Below are positions 1 to 8,096 of a DNA stretch of 17,928 nt, one piece after another. A program made the translations under genes and the position numbers. The DNA comes from an uncultured Bacilli bacterium (lineage in GTDB: Bacteria; Bacillota_I; Bacilli_A; RF39; UBA660), in contig CALWAJ010000018.1 in the NCBI GenBank assembly GCA_944373065.1, positions 1 through 17,928 on the forward strand. The letters run 5' to 3'. The notes beneath the pieces were generated by a model. The model was not told where the DNA came from, did no database searches, and worked only from the letters and a program-made list of their open reading frames with translations. Position 1 is the stretch's first letter; every line of letters begins with the position of its first letter.

Positions 1-19
1 AACAAAGTTCACCTTTGTT
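1..19 (-). terminator. Possible terminator hairpin cut by the window edge
   Basis: AACAAAG and CTTTGTT form a perfect 7-bp inverted repeat around a 5-base loop. It lies about 64 bases downstream of the stop of the last minus-strand gene, where an operon terminator would be expected. The U-tract that would confirm it lies outside the window, so this is only a candidate. Confidence 0.3.
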
Positions 20-82
20 GCTTATCAATTAATAAAATCGGGATATCCAAACGGGATTTCATAATTTAAATTAACCATTATT

Positions 83-1027
83 TTATTTAAATTCCTGTAC
101 TATTTTATAATTTAAGATAGGAATTTTATCTTCATAAGCATATATTTTTAAAACTTGTAATAAGTCTTCTATATCTTTTTCAGTAAATTTATTATCTGTT
201 TTTAGAAAAGATAATTTTTGGAATAACTCTTCTTTTGATAGTTTTAAAAATTCATCTAAGTAATATTCTTCATGATAATTATAGCTATACAAATCTAATT
301 TTTTGGTTACTATATTTAGTCCTAAACAAAATCTTTTTATAGGAATATTATTATAGTACATTATTTTATATGAGAATTTAACTTTATAAATATTTTTAGT
401 AAAATAATCTATATTTGTCGTTTCTTCATATGGATTAAAATACCAATTAACATTATCTTTTATTATACTAAAATCTCTTTTCATTCTGACATTAGCTTTG
501 ATACTATAACTATTATTTTCATAATTTATTTTTACTTTACCAGTTAGATATTTATATTCTTTAGATGAATCTTTATCATAAAAAATTAAAGGTTTCTTTA
601 TTCTGAAACCTGAATCATAGATAATAAATAAAGTTTTTTTCTTCTTTTGGCAGGGATAGATTAAAAATGTATGAGCTTCTTTAATTAAACTATCGCCATA
701 TTTTGTAGAGAACCCCTTAGCTTTACAAGTTATAAAATATGTATTTATCCCTATTTTATTTAACTTTTCTTTTAATATTTTAGAAAGACCAATACAATCT
801 ATTGTAGGAATCTCTCCAGTATAATTATTATATGCTTCTTCTAAGGTTATTCCTTTATTTAAAGATATCTTATTTAGTTTTATTAAAAAGGCAAAATCAT
901 TTACTAATGTATTTGATATTGTTTCTTTTAATATTTGTTCTGATTTTTTAATTTTTTTAGAATTATATTCTTCTAAATTATCTAACCTTATTTTTCTTTT
1001 AATAATTTGAAAATTATCTTTTGTCAT
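83..1027 (-). CDS. Hypothetical protein, possible cysteine enzyme of transglutaminase/NAT-like fold
   Basis: A 314-residue, lysine-, isoleucine- and tyrosine-rich protein that I do not recognise as a named family. It has no signal peptide or membrane segment, so it is probably cytoplasmic. Residues 70-142 are suggestive: a Cys in the context DCIGLS (C78) at the start of a helix, a His in AHTFLIY (H119), and an Asp in FIIYDSGF (D138) at the end of a strand. That order and spacing match the Cys-His-Asp triad of transglutaminase-like and arylamine N-acetyltransferase folds; the D-x-G-F context recalls the latter. The rest is not clearly alignable, so function is inference. The start overlaps the rsmG end by 14 bases, so it is translationally coupled as the last gene of the mnmE-mnmG-rsmG operon. 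In Bacillus, noc and parAB follow rsmG instead. Confidence 0.75.
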   Translation of the reverse strand: MTKDNFQIIKRKIRLDNLEEYNSKKIKKSEQILKETISNTLVNDFAFLIKLNKISLNKGITLEEAYNNYTGEIPTIDCIGLSKILKEKLNKIGINTYFITCKAKGFSTKYGDSLIKEAHTFLIYPCQKKKKTLFIIYDSGFRIKKPLIFYDKDSSKEYKYLTGKVKINYENNSYSIKANVRMKRDFSIIKDNVNWYFNPYEETTNIDYFTKNIYKVKFSYKIMYYNNIPIKRFCLGLNIVTKKLDLYSYNYHEEYYLDEFLKLSKEELFQKLSFLKTDNKFTEKDIEDLLQVLKIYAYEDKIPILNYKIVQEFK

Positions 1028-1670
1028 TTTTATGTTTGAACTCCAAAATGGTCCTAGTACTATTTTCTTGTGGTAAAGTAAAAATAATTTTATTAGCTAG
1101 ATAATAGTTATTTTTTGATATTATCTTAGAAGAAGCACTTAACTCTTCTTCTACATTACCTTTCATAGCAAGAAAACTTCCATTTTTATTTACTAGAGGC
1201 ATTGTCCATAATAATAGTTTTGGTAAAGAAGCAACAGCACGAGCTGTTACAATATCAAATTTTTTTCCTTCTTTTATTAATTCTTCAGCTCTCTTATGAT
1301 AAGCTTTAATTCCTTTTAAATTTAATTTTTCTATTAAATTGTTAAGATAATTTACTCTTTTTAAAAGAGAATCTACTAAAGTTATTTCTAAATCAGGATA
1401 AAATATTTTTATAATAAGACCAGGAAAGCCTGCTCCTGTTCCAATATCACAAAGAGTTTTAGCTTTAGATAAATCATAAACTTTCACCAAGGTTAAGCTA
1501 TCATAAAAATGTTTTAAATAAACATCTGTCTTTTCTGTTATTCTTGTTAGATTCATACTTTTATTTGTTTCTATTAAGGTGTTATAAATTATATCTAACT
1601 TTTCTAACTCTTTAGAAGTTACTTTTAGTCCTAAAGCTTCTACGGCTTTTGTAAATTCATCTATATTCAT
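1014..1670 (-). CDS. rsmG: 16S rRNA (guanine(527)-N7)-methyltransferase RsmG
   Basis: RsmG (GidB) uses S-adenosylmethionine to methylate N7 of G527 in the 530 loop of 16S rRNA; in other bacteria its loss gives low-level streptomycin resistance. At 218 residues it is near the usual 210-240. The Rossmann SAM motif DIGTGAGFPG is at residues 75-84, the acidic strand end LVD at 98-100 and the conserved TARAVASL segment at 142-149. N-terminal NLTRI (40-44) is also typical. The ATG directly abuts the mnmG stop with no gap, so it is co-transcribed and probably coupled to mnmG, the arrangement seen in most Bacillota. The downstream 314-aa gene overlaps its end. Confidence 0.97.
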   Translation of the reverse strand: MNIDEFTKAVEALGLKVTSKELEKLDIIYNTLIETNKSMNLTRITEKTDVYLKHFYDSLTLVKVYDLSKAKTLCDIGTGAGFPGLIIKIFYPDLEITLVDSLLKRVNYLNNLIEKLNLKGIKAYHKRAEELIKEGKKFDIVTARAVASLPKLLLWTMPLVNKNGSFLAMKGNVEEELSASSKIISKNNYYLANKIIFTLPQENSTRTILEFKHKNDKR

Positions 1671-3527
1671 TTAATTACCTCTTTTCTTTAGATATATAGA
1701 AATAATAGCAATATCTGATGGATTAACCCCACTTATTCTACTAGCTTGTCCTAAAGTTAATGGTCTAATATTATCTAGTTTTTCTTTCGCTTCGCTAGCA
1801 ATATTAGGAATATCTTGATAGTTGATATCTTCTGGTATTTTTTTGTCTTCTAGTTCTAACATTTTCTTGGCTTCATCCATTGCTTTCTTTATATATCCTT
1901 CATATTTAATATTTATTTCTACTTCTTTTAAAACTTCTTTAGAATAATTTAATTCTATAAAATTAGTTAAATCTTCTATAGATAATTCAGGTCTTTTTAA
2001 TAAATCATATAAAGTAATACTATCTTTAAGAAGAGAGGTATTTAATTTTTTAAAGATATCATTTATTTCTTTTTTAGGGGTAATTTTTGTATCTTTCAAA
2101 AGATTAGTTAAATCTTCTATGTCTTTTTTCTTTTGTAAAAATTTATTATAGATATCATCTTTTATTAAGCCTATTTTATGACCATATTCTCTAAGTCTCA
2201 AATCAGCATTATCATCTCTTAAAAGAAGACGATATTCAGCGCGTGATGTTAAAAGTCGATATGGGTCTTTTACTCCTTTTGTTACTAAATCATCTATTAA
2301 AACTCCAATATAAGACTCATTGCGTTTTAAAATTAGTGGCTCTTTATTCTCTAGTTTTAGAGATGCATTTATACCGGTGATTAAACCTTGCCCTGCTGCT
2401 TCTTCATAGCCACTAGTACCATTTATTTGACCTGCTGTATAAAGATTTTCGATTATTTTTGTTTCTAGAGTTGGTTTTATCTGTCTAGAGTCAATAGCAT
2501 CATACTCTATAGCATAAGCATATTTTAATATTTTAGCATTTTCTAGACCTTTAAGACTATGGACCATTTGTTCTTGGACATAGTGAGGCATACTTGTTGA
2601 AAATCCTTGTAAATATAAATCATCATAATAAATACTTTCAGGCTCTAAAAATAGTTGATGACGTTCTTTGTTACCAAATCTAACTACTTTATCTTCAATA
2701 GATGGACAATATCTTGGACCTACTCCTTCAACATATCCACCATACATACTGGATTCATTTAGATGTTCTTTAATTATTTTATGAGTTAAATCGTTAGTAT
2801 AAATTAAATAACAAGGTAATTGGTATTTATAGGCAAGAGCGGTAGTGTTATCATATGAGAAAGTTATATCTTCACTACTACCAAGTTCTTCTTGCATTTT
2901 AGAAAAATCAACACTTGCTTTTTCAATACGAGGAGGAGTTCCTGTTTTTAGTCTTAAAATATTAAAGCCTAGCCTCTTTAAGAAAGGACTTAGAAAATTA
3001 CTAGCTTTTTCACCATGAGGACCTCCTTCTGTTTTCTTATCACCTACTAAGATTGTTCCTTTTAAATATGTTCCTGTTGTTAAGATAACAGCTTTAGAAG
3101 ATATTTTCTCGCCATCTTCTAAAATGACTCCACCTACTTTATTATCTTTTATAATAAGTTCTTTTACTAATCCTTCTTTAATATCTAAGTTATCTTGATT
3201 TTGTAAGGTCTTTAACATTTCCTTTTTATAGATAACTTTATCAGCTTGGGCACGTAAAGCACGAACGGCAGGACCTTTTTTAGTATTTAACATTTTCATT
3301 TGTAAAGAACTCTTATCAGTATTTTTAGCCATTTCGCCACCTAAAGCATCTATTTCTCTTACAACTATTCCTTTAGCAGGTCCTCCAATTGAGGGATTAC
3401 AGGGCATATCGGCAATATTATCAATGTTTCCTGTTACTAAAAGAGTCTTGTGCTTAAGTCTTGCGCATGATAAACATGCTTCTATACCAGCATGTCCTCC
3501 TCCTACAACAATTACTTCATAATTCAT
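1671..3527 (-). CDS. mnmG: tRNA uridine-5-carboxymethylaminomethyl modification enzyme MnmG
   Basis: MnmG (GidA) is the FAD- and NADH-using partner of MnmE. The complex installs (carboxymethyl)aminomethyl groups on wobble U34 of several tRNAs using methylene-tetrahydrofolate. At 618 residues it is full length. The FAD motif GGGHAG is at residues 9-14. PCNPSIGGPAKG (42-53) carries C43, and signature GPRYCPSIEDK (270-280) carries C274; these correspond to the two functional cysteines of the family. The second signature TSGYEEAAGQGL starts at 371, and the C-terminal SRISGVNPSDI helix that contacts MnmE is present. The Shine-Dalgarno sequence is weak (GTGATG). An unusual extra gene separates it from mnmE; rsmG follows directly. 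Confidence 0.98.
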   Translation of the reverse strand: MNYEVIVVGGGHAGIEACLSCARLKHKTLLVTGNIDNIADMPCNPSIGGPAKGIVVREIDALGGEMAKNTDKSSLQMKMLNTKKGPAVRALRAQADKVIYKKEMLKTLQNQDNLDIKEGLVKELIIKDNKVGGVILEDGEKISSKAVILTTGTYLKGTILVGDKKTEGGPHGEKASNFLSPFLKRLGFNILRLKTGTPPRIEKASVDFSKMQEELGSSEDITFSYDNTTALAYKYQLPCYLIYTNDLTHKIIKEHLNESSMYGGYVEGVGPRYCPSIEDKVVRFGNKERHQLFLEPESIYYDDLYLQGFSTSMPHYVQEQMVHSLKGLENAKILKYAYAIEYDAIDSRQIKPTLETKIIENLYTAGQINGTSGYEEAAGQGLITGINASLKLENKEPLILKRNESYIGVLIDDLVTKGVKDPYRLLTSRAEYRLLLRDDNADLRLREYGHKIGLIKDDIYNKFLQKKKDIEDLTNLLKDTKITPKKEINDIFKKLNTSLLKDSITLYDLLKRPELSIEDLTNFIELNYSKEVLKEVEINIKYEGYIKKAMDEAKKMLELEDKKIPEDINYQDIPNIASEAKEKLDNIRPLTLGQASRISGVNPSDIAIISIYLKKRGN

Positions 3528-3543
3528 CTAACATCACGTCTTT

Positions 3544-3915
3544 CTATTTTAATTCTAGTACTTTTTCTTTTTGTCTTTCCTTTATTTTTTCTCTAAATTG
3601 TTTTTGGCTGTATATAAAAGATAATGTTTGACCTAAGCTATGTTTAGTTGACAATCTTCTATTTGGTATAGCCAAGTTTTCTTCTCTAAATTTTGACATC
3701 CACTCTTTTTGAAATAGGATTGAATCATGTTCAGTTACTTTCTTACTTTTAGGCTCTAAATCTTCTTCTAAATATCTTTCTTCTATTATTTCACCGATAC
3801 TTCTATCATCTGATTTATTATATATTAGAACAAAACTATTGCCATCTTCTATTGCTTTGTTTATCCATAATTGATTAAATAAAATTGAATTTTTCTTAGT
3901 AATTTTTTCGTTCAT
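3544..3915 (-). CDS. Hypothetical protein with tandem internal duplication, between mnmE and mnmG
   Basis: A 123-residue, charged, soluble protein that I do not recognise. It is built of two similar halves: K-I-T-x3-SILF-x3-W-x2-K at residues 4-20 recurs as K-V-T-x3-SILF-x3-W-x2-K at 59-75, and RSIGEII (38-44) aligns with HSLGQTL (92-98), an offset of 54-55 residues. The start was chosen by the ribosome site: AAAGGA lies 9 bases before the ATG at 3915. The ATG three codons upstream (3924) touches that same AAAGGA with no spacing and is unlikely. The gene sits 16 bases from each neighbour (mnmE with this start, and mnmG), so it is co-transcribed with the two subunits of the tRNA-modifying complex. 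A role in that complex is possible but only inferred from position. Confidence 0.75.
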   Translation of the reverse strand: MNEKITKKNSILFNQLWINKAIEDGNSFVLIYNKSDDRSIGEIIEERYLEEDLEPKSKKVTEHDSILFQKEWMSKFREENLAIPNRRLSTKHSLGQTLSFIYSQKQFREKIKERQKEKVLELK

Positions 3916-3931
3916 TTCTATCATTCCTTTC

Positions 3932-5290
3932 TTATTTTCCTACACAGAAGTTTGCAAATAACTCATCTAATAGTTCATCACTATAACTTTCTCCAGTGAT
4001 TGAACCTAAGATATCAAATACTTCTTTTAAGTCTATTTCAATTATATCAACAGGGGCATCTGTTTCTAAACTAACTTTAGCATCTCCTAAACTCTTAAGG
4101 GCTTTTTTAGCAAGAGTTAATTGTCTTTCATTAGCAAGATAAGTGTAGTTATCTTCTTTTATCTCAGATAATTTAAACATACTCTTTATTTCTTCTTTTA
4201 ATGGTTCTATTCCATCTAGTGTATTAGTATTAGTACTTACAATATGTTTAAAGTCTAACTTAGATTTATCTATTTTACTTGGTAAATCGTTTTTATTTAA
4301 AACTATTATCGGATTTTTATCTTTAACTTTATCTAAGATGAACATATCATTATCAATTAATTCTTCACTAGAATTTAATACTACTATGATAAGGTTAGCT
4401 TTATCTATTAAAGATAGACTCTTCTCTACTCCTATTTTTTCGGCTAAATTATCTGTATCTCTTATTCCTGCTGTATCAATTAGGGATAGTTCTATTCCAT
4501 CAAAGATAATACTTCCTTCAACGATATCTCTTGTTGTTCCTTCAATATCAGTAACGATAGCTTTATCTTCTTTTAAAAATCTATTTAAAATACTACTCTT
4601 TCCTACATTAGGTCTTCCTATAATTATAGTCTTAATACCATTTTTGATAATCTGTCTTTCTTCTGACTTTGTTACTAAATTCTTTAAATCCTTTTCAAGA
4701 CTAGTTATTACTTCTTTTAACTCTTTTCTAGTAACCTCTTCTATATCATAGTACTCAGGATAATCGATATTAACTTCGATATTGGCTAGAACATGTTTTA
4801 GTTTATCTCTAAAACTGTTAATATATTTTTTTAGATTACCTTCTAGAGATGATAAAGCTAGTTTTCTACTATTATCAGTCTTACTTTCTATTAAGTCCAT
4901 TACTGATTCAGCTTCGGTTAAATCTATTCTTCCATTAAGAAAAGCTCTTTTTGTAAACTCACCTTTTTCAGCTTGTCTTGCTCCATGCTCTATTAATAAA
5001 TCAAGAATGCTAAGAGTTGTGGCGATACCACCATGACAATTTATTTCAACTATGTCTTCTCTTGTAAATGTTTTAGGAGCTTTCATTACCGTTACTAAAA
5101 CTTCATCTATATCTTCTTTTCCATTATTAATAAACCCATAATTTATAGTATGAGAATCTACTTTTGCTAAATCTTTTCCTCTGAAGACTTTATTTACTAA
5201 GGGAATAGCATTATCTCCACTTACTCTAATAATAGATATAGCTCCTACTCCTAATTTAGTTGAAATTGCTACTATTGTATCATTTATCAT
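3932..5290 (-). CDS. mnmE: tRNA uridine-5-carboxymethylaminomethyl modification GTPase MnmE
   Basis: MnmE (TrmE) is the folate-binding, K+-activated GTPase that works with MnmG on tRNA wobble uridine. It is 452 residues, normal for the family. The N-terminal folate-binding domain is residues 1-118, followed by a helical domain interrupted by the G domain: P-loop GRPNVGKS (225-232), switch I with GTTRD (251-255), DTAG (272-275) and NKND (332-335). The C-terminal C-V-G-K with C449 is the family's catalytic-centre tail (usually C-[IVL]-G-K). It starts 6 bases after the 254-aa gene and is followed closely by the duplicated-repeat gene and mnmG, all one operon. Confidence 0.98.
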   Translation of the reverse strand: MINDTIVAISTKLGVGAISIIRVSGDNAIPLVNKVFRGKDLAKVDSHTINYGFINNGKEDIDEVLVTVMKAPKTFTREDIVEINCHGGIATTLSILDLLIEHGARQAEKGEFTKRAFLNGRIDLTEAESVMDLIESKTDNSRKLALSSLEGNLKKYINSFRDKLKHVLANIEVNIDYPEYYDIEEVTRKELKEVITSLEKDLKNLVTKSEERQIIKNGIKTIIIGRPNVGKSSILNRFLKEDKAIVTDIEGTTRDIVEGSIIFDGIELSLIDTAGIRDTDNLAEKIGVEKSLSLIDKANLIIVVLNSSEELIDNDMFILDKVKDKNPIIVLNKNDLPSKIDKSKLDFKHIVSTNTNTLDGIEPLKEEIKSMFKLSEIKEDNYTYLANERQLTLAKKALKSLGDAKVSLETDAPVDIIEIDLKEVFDILGSITGESYSDELLDELFANFCVGK

Positions 5291-5296
5291 ATTCTT

Positions 5297-6061
5297 TTAC
5301 CTCTTTTGTAAGATTTTTACCTTGTTTTCTTCTTGAAATAATTCATAAGCTTTTTGATTATAAAAAGCATGCTTTTCTCTTTCTGTTAATTTATCATCAT
5401 CTATAACTGGTTTAGTTTTTAAATTAATAGTATTATTTGACTCATCATAATAGAAGTTATCTGTTTGTAATGATTCCATCGTTGTGAATTCTTCTACTGA
5501 ATATGAAATAGGATTTTCATATATTTTAGTACCTAAAAATATTTCTTTTACTTTATCATCTGCAAAACTTTGAAATGTCTGTAAATTATCTAAAACTATA
5601 TTTCTATATGCTCTTATTTCTTCTTCTGTTAAGACAGAACTATCTTTTATAATAAATAGGTATTTAATAACTTCTTTTAAAGAATAAATCTTTTTACTAT
5701 TATCTTCTACATTATTATAGATTTTTCCTTCTGAACTTACAACATATTTTTTTAATTTATCTTGGTATTTTTTGTAATCAGCTAGTGTTTTTCTTGCTTC
5801 TACAAATTTTTCTACTTCCTGGTATTTTTCTAGTATTTCTTGTTGTTTTTGTTTTAATTCTTTTCTTCTTTCAGGTTGATTAAACTTTTCTCTATCTATT
5901 ATAGAAATGGTAGCAGAAATAGAAAGATATCTTTTTACTTCTTCATATTGAAGATAATTACTAACAATTTTACTTATTTTTGCTATTTCTAGGTTTAATA
6001 CTTCTATAAGAAAGTTTTTATCATTTTCTTCTATATTTCTAATTATATGTTCCTCTACCAT
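5297..6061 (-). CDS. Hypothetical charged, probably helical protein
   Basis: A 254-residue protein with no signal peptide or membrane segment and no family I recognise. Residues about 55-110 are rich in Lys, Glu and Gln with spaced hydrophobics (for example KQKQQEILEKYQEVEKFVEA), suggesting a coiled coil. The rest is mostly predicted helix, and the C-terminal third is acidic with Asn/Thr-rich loops before a final charged helix. It has a good ribosome site (AGGAAGGTG, 5 bases before the ATG) and is the first gene after the promoter at 6095-6123, so it leads the operon that continues into mnmE 6 bases later. The position suggests a housekeeping role, but none can be assigned. Confidence 0.75.
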   Translation of the reverse strand: MVEEHIIRNIEENDKNFLIEVLNLEIAKISKIVSNYLQYEEVKRYLSISATISIIDREKFNQPERRKELKQKQQEILEKYQEVEKFVEARKTLADYKKYQDKLKKYVVSSEGKIYNNVEDNSKKIYSLKEVIKYLFIIKDSSVLTEEEIRAYRNIVLDNLQTFQSFADDKVKEIFLGTKIYENPISYSVEEFTTMESLQTDNFYYDESNNTINLKTKPVIDDDKLTEREKHAFYNQKAYELFQEENKVKILQKR

Positions 6062-6087
6062 TTAAACACCTTCCTTTCTTTTTTCAG

Positions 6088-6123
6088 TCTTATTATTATA
6101 TTGATTTTTATTATACTTGTAAA
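6088..6123 (-). promoter_or_regulatory. Promoter of the 254-aa/mnmE/mnmG/rsmG operon
   Basis: On the minus strand TTTACA (6118-6123) is separated by exactly 17 bases from TATAAT (6095-6100), a near-consensus vegetative promoter that would start near 6088, about 27 bases before the ATG at 6061. A further TATAAT overlaps the spacer (6110-6115) but has no good -35. Upstream, ATTGT-TGTC-ACAAT (6147-6160) is a small inverted repeat of unknown meaning. Confidence 0.7.
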
Positions 6124-6165
6124 GGTATAATACTTAGAACAAAATAATTGTTGTCACAATTTTAC

Positions 6166-6201
6166 ATAGAAAAAGAAAAAACCTAATTATTTTTAGGTTT
6201 T
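6166..6201 (-). terminator. Rho-independent terminator overlapping the jag stop
   Basis: AAAACCTAA (6178-6186) pairs perfectly with TTAGGTTTT (6193-6201) around a 6-base loop. On the minus strand the stem is followed by a T-rich tail (6166-6177). The jag stop codon lies inside the stem. It separates the rpmH-jag unit from the mnmE operon. Confidence 0.8.
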
Positions 6202-6794
6202 ATAACAACACAACGATTTGGTTCTTCTCCAACACTTTCAGTATAAACATATTTATTATTAGATAAGATATTGTGAACTATTCTTCTTTGATAAGAATTC
6301 ATTCTGTCCATTTTTACTTCTATTTTTGTTTCTTTTACTTCTTTAGCTATTTTTTTAGCTAGATTTTCTATGTGTTTATCACTTCTTTTTTGATAATCAC
6401 TTACATCTAATAAAAATTTATATGGCTGCTCTATTTCCTTTTGTAATATTTGGTTTACTATAACGGTTAAGGCTTTTAGATTTTTTCCATCTTTTCCAAT
6501 TATAAGAGCATCATTGTTTGAATATAAACGATATGTTGGAACATTATTATTCATACTGACTTCTATTTCAACTTCTAAGCCCATATTCTTTAAAAGTGAC
6601 TTAAGAGTCTTTTTTATAAATTCTTTAACTTCTCTTTTTTCAATTACTTCTATTTCTACTTTCTTTGATAAGAGAGTCTTTTTTATTTCTTTTTCTTTTA
6701 TTAATAAATTGTCTTCTAATTCTTGAAGGTCTATTTTAGCTTTATTTAAGGCTTCTTCATAAGTCTTACCTGTATAATTATGCTTTTTTACCAT
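6183..6794 (-). CDS. jag: RNA-binding protein KhpB (Jag/EloR)
   Basis: KhpB is a cytoplasmic RNA-binding protein that pairs with KhpA and, in streptococci, affects cell elongation. The protein has 203 residues: an N-terminal Jag_N segment GKTYEEALNKA (9-19), a charged linker, a KH domain with the GxxG loop GKDG (100-103), and an R3H domain with R170-x3-H174 in YQRRIVHN. The start is the ATG at 6794, preceded 9 bases earlier by GGGGGA; a TTG eight codons further upstream has no ribosome site of its own. The ATG lies inside the end of yidC (17-base overlap), so it is translationally coupled to the membrane insertase, the usual neighbour. Confidence 0.93.
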   Translation of the reverse strand: MVKKHNYTGKTYEEALNKAKIDLQELEDNLLIKEKEIKKTLLSKKVEIEVIEKREVKEFIKKTLKSLLKNMGLEVEIEVSMNNNVPTYRLYSNNDALIIGKDGKNLKALTVIVNQILQKEIEQPYKFLLDVSDYQKRSDKHIENLAKKIAKEVKETKIEVKMDRMNSYQRRIVHNILSNNKYVYTESVGEEPNRCVVIKPKNN

Positions 6795-7713
6795 GTTTTT
6801 CCATCCCCCTTTGTACAACTATATTTTGAACAATTGCAAAGATATTTCCTACTGACCAATAAATACCAAGTGCTGCTGGCATAAAGAATGCTGTTATTAT
6901 GATAATTGCACTCATCATGATAGGCATCATTTTCATTGAAGGGTCACTTGTTCCGTTATTGGTTGTTTTAAACATGAATATAGTAGAAGCTCCTATTATA
7001 ATTAGAAGAATTATATACATATAAAATGTTCCACTTGAAAATCCTACTAATGGAGTTGTTCCTAATTGAATTCCTAAGAAATTTTCTTCAAAGATGGCTG
7101 GTACTCTATTTATTGCTTCTAAGAAAGCTAATAATAAAGGCAATTGGATAAAGGATATAAGACAACTTGTTAAAGGATTAAAATTATATTTTTTATATAC
7201 CATCATCATCTCTTGATTTTGTCTTAACATAGAATCTTGGTCTGTCTTACCTTCATATTTCTTTTGAATTCTAGCAAGTTCAGGAGAAGCTTTCTTCATC
7301 ATTTCACTTTGAATTGCCATTTTTCTAGTAAATGGAAATAGGATTAACCTTATTATAATTGTTATAATAATTATGCTAAGAGCAAAACTACCAATGTATT
7401 TACCTAGTGTTAAGATTAAAAATGCTAGAGGTTTTACAAATATACCTGTCCATAATCCATCATATTCTGTAGAACCTGGAGTAAATTCTGAACATTTTGG
7501 TAAATCTTTTAATTTAACACCGTTTTTTTCATATAATTTTCTTGTTTGTTCATTTTCTGGTTGACAAAGAATATTTTCTGTTAATGATTGCCCAGTTTCA
7601 GGATTTTTAACTGCTTCTTTATTTTTATCTACTAACGTAGTAGTACAACCTGTTACTAAAAATAATAACATTATTATAATAATTATTTTTGATTTTACTT
7701 TCCTTTTTTTCAT
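6778..7713 (-). CDS. yidC: Membrane protein insertase YidC (lipoprotein type, Oxa1 family)
   Basis: YidC inserts and folds membrane proteins, alone or with the Sec translocon. The 311 residues begin with a signal peptide ending in the lipobox LVTGC, giving lipidated C23. An extracytoplasmic stretch (24-90) follows, then transmembrane segments near 95-127, 180-200, 226-248 and 263-299. R122 in IIIRLILFP is the conserved positive charge in the hydrophilic groove. The cytoplasmic loop after it (KASPELARIQKKYEGK) and FIQLPLLLAF are family hallmarks. The outside stretch has two cysteines, C50 and C74, which is less common. It follows rnpA by 10 bases and overlaps jag. Confidence 0.97.
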   Translation of the reverse strand: MKKRKVKSKIIIIIMLLFLVTGCTTTLVDKNKEAVKNPETGQSLTENILCQPENEQTRKLYEKNGVKLKDLPKCSEFTPGSTEYDGLWTGIFVKPLAFLILTLGKYIGSFALSIIIITIIIRLILFPFTRKMAIQSEMMKKASPELARIQKKYEGKTDQDSMLRQNQEMMMVYKKYNFNPLTSCLISFIQLPLLLAFLEAINRVPAIFEENFLGIQLGTTPLVGFSSGTFYMYIILLIIIGASTIFMFKTTNNGTSDPSMKMMPIMMSAIIIITAFFMPAALGIYWSVGNIFAIVQNIVVQRGMEKHGKKA

Positions 7714-7723
7714 ATATTGCTCC

Positions 7724-8050
7724 TTACTTAATTTTATCTAATAAATATTGCAAGCTGCTAGATAGTTCTTGATAATTTAATTTTAAACAGCTATTTCTTA
7801 TAATTATAATACAATTATAGTTTTTTTCATAGGTTTTGTTAGAGTTTCTTATAATTGCTCTAACCTTTCTTTTTAACTTATTTCTAATATGGGCCTTCCC
7901 TACTTTTTTAGGAACTGTTATTCCATATTTTGTAGGAGAATCTTTCTTTTCTTTATAAAAAATAACAAAGTTATAGTTTTTTAATTTTTTGCCCTTTTCT
8001 ATTACTTCATCGAAGATTCTACTTTCCTTTACTATATACTTCTTGTTCAT
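7724..8050 (-). CDS. rnpA: Ribonuclease P protein component
   Basis: The protein subunit of RNase P, which aids the catalytic RNA in 5' maturation of tRNA precursors. It has 108 residues, slightly short of the usual 110-120. F13 in RIFDEVIEKGKK and the RNR motif HIRNKLKRKVR (54-64) are the RNA-binding hallmarks; YGITVPKKVGKA precedes it. AGGA lies 9 bases before the ATG. It is preceded by rpmH with a weak hairpin between them, and yidC follows after 10 bases. Confidence 0.96.
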   Translation of the reverse strand: MNKKYIVKESRIFDEVIEKGKKLKNYNFVIFYKEKKDSPTKYGITVPKKVGKAHIRNKLKRKVRAIIRNSNKTYEKNYNCIIIIRNSCLKLNYQELSSSLQYLLDKIK

Positions 8051-8067
8051 TTAATCACGTCCTAAAG

Positions 8068-8092
8068 TTAAAAAAACACTGCAAAAACAGTG
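8068..8092 (-). terminator. Weak terminator/attenuator between rpmH and rnpA
   Basis: CACTG (8077-8081) pairs with CAGTG (8088-8092) around a 6-base loop. On the minus strand a run of seven T (8070-8076) follows at once. The stem is only 5 bp, so partial readthrough is expected, giving more rpmH than rnpA transcript. Confidence 0.5.
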
Positions 8093-8096
8093 AATT

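Noticed and set aside
1..78. Small minus-strand frames (about 17 codons) and a parS-like element at the left edge
   Set aside because: Two overlapping short frames exist (one ending at 25) but neither has a ribosome site. The inverted repeat at 1-19 does not match parS (no CACGTG core).
4338..5036. Plus-strand open frames opposite mnmE
   Set aside because: They are antisense shadows of the well-conserved mnmE reading frame, with no ribosome sites or recognisable products.
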